A stretch of DNA of 64,000 nt. Source: Pachypanchax playfairii (taxonomy: Eukaryota; Chordata; Actinopteri; Cyprinodontiformes; Aplocheilidae). The translations under genes were made by a program, and so were the position numbers. The notes under the pieces are model-generated. The model ran no database searches, was not told the DNA's origin, and saw only the letters and a program-made list of their open reading frames with translations. The stretch covers positions 62,001-126,000 of the forward strand of contig SSNP01000386.1 in NCBI GenBank assembly GCA_006937955.1, written 5' to 3'. This document shows, piece after piece, positions 55,601 to 64,000 of the stretch (position 1 is its first letter; every line of letters begins with the position of its first letter).

Positions 55601-56149
55601 TGGGTTCTCCTGAGCTTTCCCCTTAGTTATGCTGCTATAGGTTTAGACTGCTGGAGGACATACTGTCCACATGTCTTCACTCTGCTGTCTTTCTGTACTC
55701 TGGCTGCCTCTGAGGAGGGTGTATCTCACATAAACAAACAATGAAATATTCCCACTAGAGCTATCAAATTGTTATTGCTTTGCTTGTTACTGCTGCCATT
55801 AACTGTTTCTCTGTTTATCTTTCTATAGACATGACGACTGGCCAAAATCCATCGGTGTTTGTCTGTGTCTCTTTCCTGTCAGCTCAGACCCCAGTCGGCT
55901 AAGGCAGAAGGCCGCCCATCCTGAGCCGGTTCTGCTAGAGGTTTCTTCCTGTTAAAAGGGAGTCGTTCCTTTCCACTGTCTCCAATCATGCTGCTCAGGA
56001 TGGGGGATTGTGCTGAAATAACAATTCAGCCCAATCGGCTGGTTCCTTAGATAGAAAATGTCTTATTATTAATTGGTTGATTTTTCTGTGAAGTGCCTTG
56101 AAATGACTTTCTCATAAACTGGCGCTTTATAAATAAATAAACTTGAAAC

Positions 56150-56562
56150 TTGAGTTCAGATACGGACTTAGTGTAGTAATTGCAGAGTTCAGACTTCTTA
56201 TTATATAGTGCAGCTGCCCAGTCTTGGGCTTGACCGGTTAGCAGAGAGGTCAACAGTGCCACTCGTGATGCAGAGGAGGGGTAGGAGGTGGGTTGGCACT
56301 CAAAAATCATGTCCAGTGTGGCCAGTAACCCATCTGGCTTGCCATCTCTTCTGTTCCACTTGTCAGGCAGGCAGATCTTAGGCTCTCTGGCTGGTGTTGA
56401 CTGGAGGTGCAGTGCCGAAACGGAACTGGAACTGCAAGTGAGCCTCAGACAGAGCTTCGAGTTTACTCCCGAGCCGATCCATGACCCCCAGAGATACGTC
56501 ACTTCCACTCGAAGTGCTTCCACTTCTGGGTTCGCTGGACTGCTTGTAGTGGGTTCAGTCAT
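56150..56562 (-). pseudogene. Gypsy element 1 gag, N-terminal part
   Basis: ATG at 56562-56560 starts MTEPTTSSPANPEVEALRVE. Further on are ICLPDKWNRRDGKPDGLL and LLTSLLTGQAQDWAAALYNK, classic fish gypsy gag. The frame stops against the LINE 3' tail after YYTKSVSELK. Confidence 0.85.
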
Positions 56563-56626
56563 TCTGTCAGGAGACGCTCGGTGGAGAGGAGCGTCTTGAA
56601 GGGAGTGCGGTCCACACCCGGGATTC

Positions 56627-56911
56627 TGACAGAATATGCAGGAGTTAGACTTGGGAGGCGAGACAGGTAACAGGTGGAGCGAGGATCTGATGGTGCTCGC
56701 TACCAGGAAGGGAAGCGAACGGGGAGCGGGGTTAACTCGTGTGAGCTGGATGGAAGTAGGTTTGAAGAGCAAACTGGACTACTAAGGACGATAACTGTAC
56801 CACAGAGGCTGACAGGAGCTCGTGGCAAACTGGAAGTATGACTGAGCACTTGCCAGGTGAGTGAATGAGTCTTTTATAGATGTGGCTGTCACAACAGCTG
56901 AGCTCCTGACA
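56627..56911 (-). repeat. Possible 5' LTR of gypsy element 1
   Basis: On the minus strand it begins TGTCAGGAGCTCAG and ends TTCTGTCA just before the gag leader. It contains a TATA-like TATAAAAG near 56872. No second LTR is available for comparison, and the expected TGG at the primer site is not clear. Confidence 0.35.
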
Positions 56912-57019
56912 GTTTGTGTCTGTTCATAGAATTACTGCACGGAAAAGGTACAATGTCAAGAGTGTGATATTAAATAACCACCAGCCCAGCTCAATGGGTA
57001 TAAAAGCACACCTGGTCTG

Positions 57020-57815
57020 AGTGCCAGGATGCACAGCAGCCCCAAGCAGATGTCAACAAGACAGCGGAGGAGCCCCCAGCCCCAGCAGGAGGGCATCCCA
57101 AGATGACACAGGCCAAGGAGCCAAGGACTCAGCATGCCATCCCTGCCCCCCAGTACAGGGTCAGGCCATGGCTCAGTGACTCCGGGACACAGGAATCAGC
57201 CTCTGCCCTTACTAGACCAAGAGAAGGACTTTCAGATGGCCTCAAAAAGGTTTGATCATACCATTCGTCGACTTAGAAAGGGAAAACAGAGCCCATCCCA
57301 GGCTGTGTTTAGTTTGGGTGGGGAACTACTGACCCAGACTGGGGATACAATGGGACAGTAGAAGGAGCACTTTGAGGACCTCCTTAACCCAGTCACCATG
57401 TTCTCCATTGTGGAGGCAGAGCCCAAGGACCTGGGGGAATTAAATCACAGTAGTTTAAAAGCTGCCTGCAGTAAGGGTCTCAAGCCAACTATATAGGCTA
57501 TCTGGTCCTTGTACAACCAAAGCAAGCGCTGTGTCCACATTCTTACCACTAAGTCAAGCTTGTTTCCTGTGCAAGTTGGACTTCACCAGGGATGCCACTT
57601 GTCACTGATTCTGTTTGGGGTGCTCATAGATATGATCTCAAGGCATAGTTGTGGCAAGAAGGGTGATTGGATTGGGAACCTCAGGATCTCATCTCTGCTT
57701 TTTGCAGATAATTTGGTTCTGTTGGTTTCTTTAAGCCATGAACTTCAGCAAATGTGCACAGGGGTGATCACAGTTGAGTGTGAAGCACCACTATACATTG
57801 CAGCTGTCTTGTAAT
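57020..57815 (+). mobile_element. Degraded LINE reverse-transcriptase fragment
   Basis: Pieces in several frames: FDHTIRRLRKGKQSPSQAVF, SLYNQSKRCVHILTTKSS, VGLHQGCHLSLILFGVLIDM and SSLLFADNLVLLVSLS. The order is that of a LINE RT (Tx1/L1-like or related). The catalytic FADD reads FADN and an internal part is missing. Inactive. Confidence 0.65.
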
Positions 57816-58056
57816 TTTTGCAATCTTCATCAAATAGATAAAGAGGTTTAGGATAAAATCGAGGTTTAGGCCCCTGGCACAATAATACAACTCTCATTTA
57901 AGCTCTTTGCACTTCTCTAACTGTTCAACTTGTACTTGTAATTCAGTAGATGTGACAATTAACAAACTGTTGAAACACTTAGTTTACGGATGCTTAAAAT
58001 GTTGTCTCTCACAAGTTTCTTTGGATAAAAATGTCAAAATGTTTTTTTTCTCACAG

Positions 58057-59057
58057 AACCTAATAATGATGAGCTGAGGATTGTGATGGTGGGAAAGACT
58101 GGAAAAGGAAAAAGTTCCTCAGGAAACACCATTCTGGGCCGTGAGTGCTTTCAGTCCAAGTTTGGTGCCAAGTCCCTGACTGTCTACTGCTCCAAAAACC
58201 ACACTGAGGTGGACGGGCATCAGGTTGCAGTCATCGACACTCCAGGCCTGTTCGACACAAGGTTTGACCAAGTTAAAACAAGCAAGGATCTGAGTCAGTG
58301 CATCTCCTTTGCTGCTCCTGGACCCCATATCTTCCTGGTGGTCATCGCACTGGGCAGATTCACTGAAGAGGAAAAGCAGACAGTGCAGAGGATTCAAGAA
58401 GTCTTTGGAGATGCTGCAGACAGATACAGCATGGTTCTCTTTACTCATGGAGATCTCCTTGAAGACACCATAGAAGAATTCTTGGCCGAAAGTTCAGAGC
58501 TAAAGGAACTTGTGGCCAGATGTAACGGGCAGTATCACGTCTTCAACAATAAGCTGAAGGATAAGAAGCCTCAGGTCACTGAGTTGCTGAGGAAGATCCA
58601 AAATATTGTGAAGAAAAATGGAGGAAGCCACTACACCAATGAGATGTTCCAAGAGGCTGAGAGGGTGATTGAGGAGAAGAAGCAACAAATCCTGAAGGAG
58701 AAAGAAGAGAAAATACGCAAAGAAAAAGAAGAACTGGAGAGAAAAATACAGGAAAAGTACGAGAAAGAGATGCAGAAAAGGAACCAGCAGCTCCAGGTTG
58801 AGAGAAAAAGGGAGAGAGAGATGGAGAAACGAAGGGAAAGACAACTGATGGAGATGCAGATCGAAATGGAAAGGAGGAGAGAGAGAGAAATTAGGGAGAC
58901 AGAAAGGAAACAAGAGGAAGAGGAAAGAATGAGAATGATTGAAAAAATAAGGAAACAGTTTGAAGAGCAACGTGAAAGGGAATTGGAAGAGATGATGGAG
59001 AAGTTGAAGAGAGAAGCACAGATAGAAGCACGGAGGGATGAGTGCACAATTCTTTAA
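58057..59057 (+). CDS. GIMAP (AIG1-family) immune GTPase, gene 2, main exon
   Basis: Begins after the CTCACAG acceptor at 58056 with PNNDELRIVMVGKTGKGKSS. Residue order follows gene 1: G1 GKTGKGKS, G3 DTPGLFD, FTHGD and RCNGQYHVFN, then a Glu/Lys/Arg coiled coil. With exon 40719-40737 the protein is 339 aa. From GATGAGCTG to about 58810 the DNA is almost identical to gene 1 (six differences by eye); after that the tails are unrelated. The C-terminus is DECTIL, a CaaX box with Leu last, which predicts geranylgeranylation and membrane attachment. The track start at 58083 would drop only the short leader. Role is inferred as an immune GTPase; activity is untested. Confidence 0.92.
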
Positions 59058-59139
59058 TGTTTTATTGTTTAGGGTTAGTTTGTGTGTGTGAGATTTCTGT
59101 TCCTGTTTTAATGCCAAAAAGGGAATTCACTTATTGGTA

Positions 59140-59340
59140 ATTTATTGATCCATCCTTCATGGAGAAATTATTTCTCTGCATTTGATCCTTCCCTGAGGAA
59201 CACAGGGCAGCCATTTTACACATCACCTGGGGGGCAGTTTTGGGTTTCAGTATCTTGCACAGAATACTTCAATACGTAGCTCGCTGGGACCGGGTATCAA
59301 ACCTGACCTCCCAATCAGAAGATGATCTCCTTCCCCATTA
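59140..59340. repeat. Old SINE/LINE-derived fragment
   Basis: CTGCATTTGATCCTTCCCTG, TTCAGTATCTTGC and ACCTCCCAATCAGA resemble the sequence at 17320-17480 and the SINE body. Diverged. Confidence 0.4.
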
Positions 59341-59377
59341 GAAAATCTGGTTTTCAGTTTTTTATTTACTTCTGACA

Positions 59378-59939
59378 TTGAAGAGGCCCTTCCATTAAAA
59401 ACGTTTCTTCTCAGGTTTCTGTTAAATATTTTAGTTTCACACCCACTTGGGTGTGAAAACAGGTCACCAACTTACTTCTCTTTCAGTTTTTATCTCTCAA
59501 ACTACACAGGTCGTGATAAAACCCGAGTTCTCCCGAGTTCGAATGGCCTGTATGTTTTGTCACAACTCCTTTGCTCAATAGTATTTATCAGCTCTGGCAG
59601 TTGAGACCACGCCTAGCATGCTGCTGGCTAAAAGCTGTTAGCATAAGACGTAGCAAACAGGAAAAGACTACGTCTGCTGTTACCATGCACAGCAGGGCAG
59701 GAAACAGTATGCCTTGCTCTCATAGGCTAGTGTGTTAGCCAATCAGAATCTAGCAAATTAACATAATGAATATTAATGAGTTGCAGTATGAAGCTGGACA
59801 GATATTCATGCAGATAAATTGAAAGGTCTGTTAATCAGTATTTCCTAACGTTTTTTAGATATAAAATGTTTCATATTAAAGGTTAATACTTCAGAAATAA
59901 CAACAAAAACATGAAATTTGTGCAAAATGGCCTCTTTAA
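59378..59939 (-). mobile_element. TTAA-type non-autonomous element, copy 2
   Basis: Reverse-oriented relative of 25180-25737, with ends TTGAAGAGGCCC and GGCCTCTTTAA. The body includes CCTAGCATGCTGCTGGC. Non-coding. It lies 320 bp downstream of GIMAP gene 2. Confidence 0.7.
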
Positions 59940-60130
59940 ATTGTCCTTTCTTTATTAAAAAATTACATGTTGCTATTAATGGTCATTACATTAAATTTCA
60001 CTACAGTTATTTTCATAATAAATAATATATCAGTCACAACATGCTAATTTTAAGAGCCTCCCCTTGTGTATGGTAACTGTTTAAAGTCATATGTTCAAAG
60101 AAAATGAAATAACCATCCTGGACACTTAAA

Positions 60131-60404
60131 ATGGTAAATGTCCTGTATAGCACTTTTCTAGTCATTCAGACCACTCAAAGCGCTTTCACACTACAAGTTT
60201 TACCCATTCACACAACCCGATATGTGAACCAGGGGGAGAGGGTGGGGGCTAATGCTCACACAACCTGGTGTGCAAATCGGGGGGCAACATGGGGGTCAGT
60301 GTCACATCCCCAAGGATACTTCAACTTGTGATGGTGGAGGCCGGGATCGATTCACCAACCTTCCGGAAGACGACTGCTCTAACCCCTGAGCCACAGCCAC
60401 CCCA
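60131..60404 (-). mobile_element. tRNA-derived SINE, copy 2
   Basis: The minus strand matches 18299-18585: head GGGGTGGCTGTGGCTCAGGG, B-box region GAATCGATCCCGGCC, and the GTGCTATACAGGACATTT tail. The tail lacks the ACAAAT unit seen in the other copies. Confidence 0.82.
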
Positions 60405-60841
60405 TAAAAGACGACATAATTTGTGCATATTTGTATCAGATGGAACAAAGAAGATAGAGTATCATGAGTATATTAGATTTTGCTGAGGTTACTCACTGTA
60501 ACCTGTGCAGAGTTCAAATTTTGTTTAAACTTTGTTCCATTCTAATAAAACTGTATGTGTGCGAGGCGTCTTCTCTCATCAGTCTGAACCAGAATCATCA
60601 AGTTTACATGAACTAATCTAAGGCTTCACACAGCAAAGCACAGCCCAATAAGATACAGAACATGTGATATAACCAGAACCATTAATACATCAATATAAAT
60701 ACATATAAAATACATCACTATTAAAATAATATTACCATTAAAATTAAAAGCTAAGTTGAACTGGTTTCATGTGGACAAATCCAATCCAACACCACCATCT
60801 AGTGGAAATCTCTTGGAGTAACAACAACACACCTTCTAGAC

Positions 60842-61054
60842 CAGGGGTCTCAAACTCCAGGCCTCGAGGGCCACTATCCTGCATGTTTTAGATGTTTCCC
60901 TGCTTCAACACACCTGATTCAAATGAACAAGTCGTTAACAGGCTTCTGCAGGACTTGTTGAAATACAGAGGATTTGAATCAGGTTTGTTGAAACAGGGAA
61001 ACATCTAAAACATGCAGGATAGTGGCCCTCGAGGCCTGGAGTTTGAGACCCCTG
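60842..61054. mobile_element. hAT-type MITE, 213 bp, near-perfect palindrome
   Basis: Ends CAGGGGTCTCAAACTCC and GGAGTTTGAGACCCCTG, with the exact 8-bp duplication TTCTAGAC (60834-60841 and 61055-61062). Arms of about 70 bp are complementary, so the strand could fold into a long hairpin. A recent insertion. Confidence 0.92.
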
Positions 61055-61243
61055 TTCTAGACTGTGAACTCCTGAACAGCTTGTGTTTTTATTGTTAACT
61101 GCACTAAGAGGCTTTCATAAGTGTAAATGCAACATAAGATCTGGTGACATGTGTTTCCTTTATGCTACAGCTTTCTCATGTAAAACACACATCTTCACCA
61201 CATTCTTCACAAGTTGAACGTACGCTAAAACACCAGCTGGCAG

Positions 61244-61614
61244 TGTCACATTTTGTAATGTTTGTGAGTTGGACCCAAATGCAGGAGACGAGAGCCAGAA
61301 TCTAAACTTAAAAACATTTTATTAAATAACAAAAGTAAAAGGCTGACGTGGCAGCAAACAAAGAAAACAAACTCCCTGTAAACCAGATGGGAGGCAAAGA
61401 AGACGTAAAAGTCCAAAACGGGGGGCGAGACGAGGAAAGACACGAGCAGGGATGGAGATTAATTACTAAGGTAAGACGTGGGAACAGAGGAGGATATGGG
61501 GGGAAAAGAAGGAGGGAACAATTAACCCCAAAAAAACAACCCCATAACTAAACCCAAAGGAAACAAAACTACAGATAGAAGAACAGAATAAAACAACCCA
61601 ACCCCAGGGTCACA
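61244..61614 (-). repeat. Putative solo LTR
   Basis: The minus strand starts TGTGACCCTGGGG and ends AAATGTGACA. AATAAAATG and the ending CTCCTGCATTTGGGTCCAAC are typical of fish LTRs. No clear 5-bp duplication and no internal region were seen. Confidence 0.45.
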
Positions 61615-61647
61615 ACAGGCAGGTTAAAACTGGTTGGAGTCTCCCCT

Positions 61648-62042
61648 ATGGTATTCATCAGCTCCTGCAGTTGAAACCATGCCTAGCATGCTGCTGGCTA
61701 AAAGCTGTTAGCATAACACGTAGCAAACAGGAAGAGAGGAACGCCTGACGTTGCCATGTGCAGCAGGGCAGGAAACAGTATACCTTGCTCTCATAGGCTA
61801 GTTTGTTAGCCAATCTGAGTCCAGCAAATTCGAATAATGAATGTGAACGAGCTGCTGTTGAAGCAGCCGAAGCTGCCTGACAGAACAAGCCGGAACCACC
61901 CGAATTTTAATGCAGACAGATTGAAAGGTCTGTTAATCAGTGTTTCCTGACGTTTTTTAGATATAAAATGTTTCATATTACTGGTTAATACTTAAGAAAT
62001 AACCACAAAGTCCTGAAATTTGTATGAAATGGCCTCTTTAAA
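61648..62042 (-). mobile_element. TTAA-type non-autonomous element, copy 3, truncated
   Basis: Close to 59378-59939 (shared GCCTAGCATGCTGCTGGCTA and GACGTTTTTTAGATATAAAA), but its left part is missing. Confidence 0.7.
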
Positions 62043-62109
62043 AGTGACTGAAATAACCCACATAATTCTATGCCATCTAATTGTTATAAATACAATAAAT
62101 TCACTTACC

Positions 62110-62364
62110 TTCCTCTTACAACGAAAATTACTCTATTACAATGAACTGCTTTCGTCCCCCAATGCGCTGCTCCGATTTCCTTCTTAAGTTTTCCATTGCA
62201 GCCATGCAGACATCCCAAATAGTTTTTGCCATCTTTGTGAGTGACGTGGAACTTCCTGTGATGCCATCTTGCAGCATGTCAACTTGACGTAACTGTCCTT
62301 GAGAGAACCTTAACATACATAAATAACATAACATAAATAAGGGATCAAACAACCAAAGTTTCAA
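62110..62364 (-). pseudogene. Merlin/ISXO2-type transposase fragment
   Basis: The minus strand reads FSQGQLRQVDMLQDGITGSS, MAKTIWDVCMAAMENLRR and RIGGRKQFIVIE, then a stop where a DES-x-F motif would start. The following bases would read F-x-x-x-RK in a shifted frame. The IGG...I(D/E) context fits the catalytic start of ISXO2-like (Merlin) transposases. A small deletion breaks the frame at the catalytic motif. Confidence 0.45.
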
Positions 62365-63294
62365 TTAAGATAGATATATATAAAATAACCTAGACATGAC
62401 GACTCAATAGTCTTTAACTGCTTCTGAGTCAGTGTGCCATTTTATCGTGAGCCTACTTTTGTTCAATCCAGTTTGTTAATGTAATGTGTAAACATGTATC
62501 AGATGAGTTTTCAGTGGAAAAGTGTTAATAGGAAGCAGCTTTTCAAACTGTAAAATAATTGGTCCACAAAGGCTTCAAAAGCATAAATTATACAAAAAGT
62601 TATGTTTCAAAATTTGTGTACTATCCATGAAAAAAATCTAAAGTTTTAATCAGTTTAACATAAAGCTACTGTACTGAATACATTGTTCTCTGAGTGTTAT
62701 GTTGACCTAGACTTGATATGAATGAAGGCAATTCAGTGTAGGCAATATGAAATTACGAAAAAGCTTCAAGTGTCACAAAAAAATTCACCAACCCTAAATA
62801 GAAAAAAAAATACAATAAAATAAAAATTAACAGGTACACAAACTTTATCCAGTTGAATAGGGTTACTTTAGAGTGGCTAAAAATGGACTTGTCCCCGATT
62901 GACTTGTAAGAAAACGACAATCAAGAATGTATAAAAACAATGTTTCATCTTATTCATATCATAATCTTGTAAATAAAACACATTTGTAGAACAAAGATAG
63001 ACTCGTCCTTGCAAATCAAAACATACTTTAATCTTAACTCTTGCACTTAGGCTAAGGTACCTGGCACCACCCCTACGAGCAAAGTCACGTCTAAACAACT
63101 TCTTTTATACGTCATTTTTGCACGTCATTACTTGGTCACCTTAAAGTGCAGATGTGATGCCAGACAATATTTTTTTTAACGCCTATTTTAATGTCTAGTA
63201 TTGATGTCCACGAGACCTCTGTATAAGGGCTAATTATAGTCAAAAATTTTCTTGCAAAATTGAAATTTAATAATCATTTTTATAGTTTCTAGGT
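62365..63294. other. No gene recognised
   Basis: AT-rich sequence with no exon or repeat family identified. The open frame at 62877-63098 has no recognisable content. Confidence 0.4.
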
Positions 63295-63430
63295 TCTGTG
63301 CATAACTGAAGTCCAATTTCTGCAGTTTCAGTTAATTTTCCAATAGTTTCATTTGATTGTCTCAAACCAAAATAAACTATAGGAAAATTAACTGAAACAG
63401 TGTAGAAATCGGACTTCAGTTACGCACAGA
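63295..63430. repeat. Long imperfect hairpin, 136 bp
   Basis: The arms 63295-63344 and 63381-63430 pair almost fully: TCTGTGCATAACTGAAGTCC against GGACTTCAGTTACGCACAGA, and GTTTCAGTTAATTTTCC against GGAAAATTAACTGAAAC. The loop is about 36 nt. It could be a small MITE or a small-RNA precursor. Confidence 0.75.
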
Positions 63431-63438
63431 CATGAAGT

Positions 63439-63729
63439 AAATGGTAAATGTCCTGTATTTGTATAGCGCTTTTCTAGTCATTCAGACCACTCAAAGCGCT
63501 TTCACACTACAAGGTTTTACATTCACCCATTCACACAACCCGATATGTAAACCAGGGGGAGAGGGTAGGGGCTAACACTCACACAACCCGATACGCAGAT
63601 CGGGGGACAACATGGGGTTCAGTGTCTTGCCCAAGGAGACTTCGACATGTGACGGTGGAAGCCAGGATCGATCCACCAACCTTCAAGATGGAGGACAACC
63701 GCTATAACCACTGAGCCACAGCCGCCCCA
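63439..63729 (-). mobile_element. tRNA-derived SINE, copy 3
   Basis: The minus strand matches copy 1 closely: GGGGCGGCTGTGGCTCAGTG head, TGGATCGATCCTGGC B box, and GCGCTATACAAATACAGGAC tail. The best-preserved copy along with 18299-18585. Confidence 0.87.
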
Positions 63730-64000
63730 AGTAAAGTAAAGTAAAGAAAAAAATCACAATTCTGCATTTCTATTTGTTAGTGATGGGTAGAGCAACACTG
63801 GCTACGTTTACATGCGCCAAATTTCCCCAATCTGATTAAAATCTTGGTCGATCTGAATTCCCAAATCCCTGTTTACATGGACACTAACTGAAATGATCTG
63901 ATCATGCCATGAGTACACATGCACCAAGCACTCAATCAGGTTAAATGAGTTGAGCATGCGCACAGCGAGTTGTCTTTCCGGGGGAAGAAAAAAAAGTAAA
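63730..64000. other. Window edge, start of an unidentified repeat
   Basis: Contains CTACGTTTACATGCGCC and later GTTTACATGGACAC, words seen at the ends of fish DNA elements. The rest lies outside the window. Confidence 0.35.

Larger units (their letters stand above)
51445..56150 (+). mobile_element. Nearly full-length L2/Rex-Babar-type LINE, 4.7 kb
   Basis: Non-LTR retrotransposon inserted in gag of gypsy element 1. It has an ORF1 with esterase motifs, an ORF2 with endonuclease and RT, and the tail GAAGTGCCTTGAAATGAC ending AAATAAATAAACTTG. Several frameshifts make it inactive. It is among the few sense-oriented elements relative to the GIMAP genes. Confidence 0.88.
43266..56911 (-). mobile_element. 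Ty3/gypsy retrotransposon 1, fragmented by two insertions
   Basis: On the minus strand the order is: possible 5' LTR (56911-56627), gag start (56562-56150), LINE insertion, gag end (51440-50821), gypsy element 2 insertion, and protease-RT-RNase H-integrase (45641-43266). The pieces join in a sensible protein order across both insertions. No 3' LTR was found; integrase is cut off near 43266 beside a LINE tail. It is inactive. Confidence 0.85.

Noticed and set aside
1..64000. CRISPR arrays, operons, riboswitches or prophage
   Set aside because: No regular short repeat-spacer pattern or prokaryotic gene structure. The window is vertebrate nuclear DNA.

Overview
The window is teleost fish nuclear DNA. 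Host genes have introns with GT/AG borders, and the sequence is crowded with fish-type DNA transposons, LINEs, tRNA-derived SINEs and Ty3/gypsy elements. Nothing prokaryotic was seen. There is one assembly gap of 10 Ns in a poly-C run (37946-37955).

Host genes are all on the + strand. (1) 9655-27273: a testis-specific protein kinase (TESK) family gene, entered after its glycine-loop exon. Nine exons carry the kinase core and a long serine/proline-rich tail. (2) 32217-34038: a complete two-exon GIMAP (AIG1-type immune GTPase) gene. (3) A second GIMAP gene, with a secure coding exon at 58057-59057 and a probable tiny first exon at 40719-40737. The two exons have matching splice phase and are separated by about 17.3 kb of nested retrotransposons. 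Both GIMAP genes have an ISRE-like interferon motif just upstream. Their GTPase domains are almost identical in DNA, but their tails differ: one ends in a hydrophobic helix and the other in a CaaX prenylation box.

Layout: 1-9654 is transposon remnants and probable tesk intron, including a mariner-like element split by an apparently intact Tc1 transposon. In 9777-18201 the long tesk intron holds transposons nested four deep. In 18202-27273 are the remaining tesk exons with MITEs, a SINE and Harbinger-like elements in the introns. A second Tc1 copy of identical length lies at 27463-29064. In 29997-31583 is a TTAA-flanked element with a THAP-like zinc-finger remnant. GIMAP gene 1 follows, then a 4.1-kb element with long inverted ends (34441-38550). 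In 40644-59057 is GIMAP gene 2. Its intron contains gypsy element 1 (gag at the high-coordinate end, minus strand), split by a LINE in gag and by gypsy element 2 in the protease. In 59100-64000 are more MITEs, SINE copies, a Merlin/ISXO2-type transposase fragment and a long hairpin.

No new enzymatic system was found. The best leads are the interferon-motif GIMAP pair, with its apparent gene conversion and alternative membrane-targeting tails, and the insertion history that can be read from target-site duplications.
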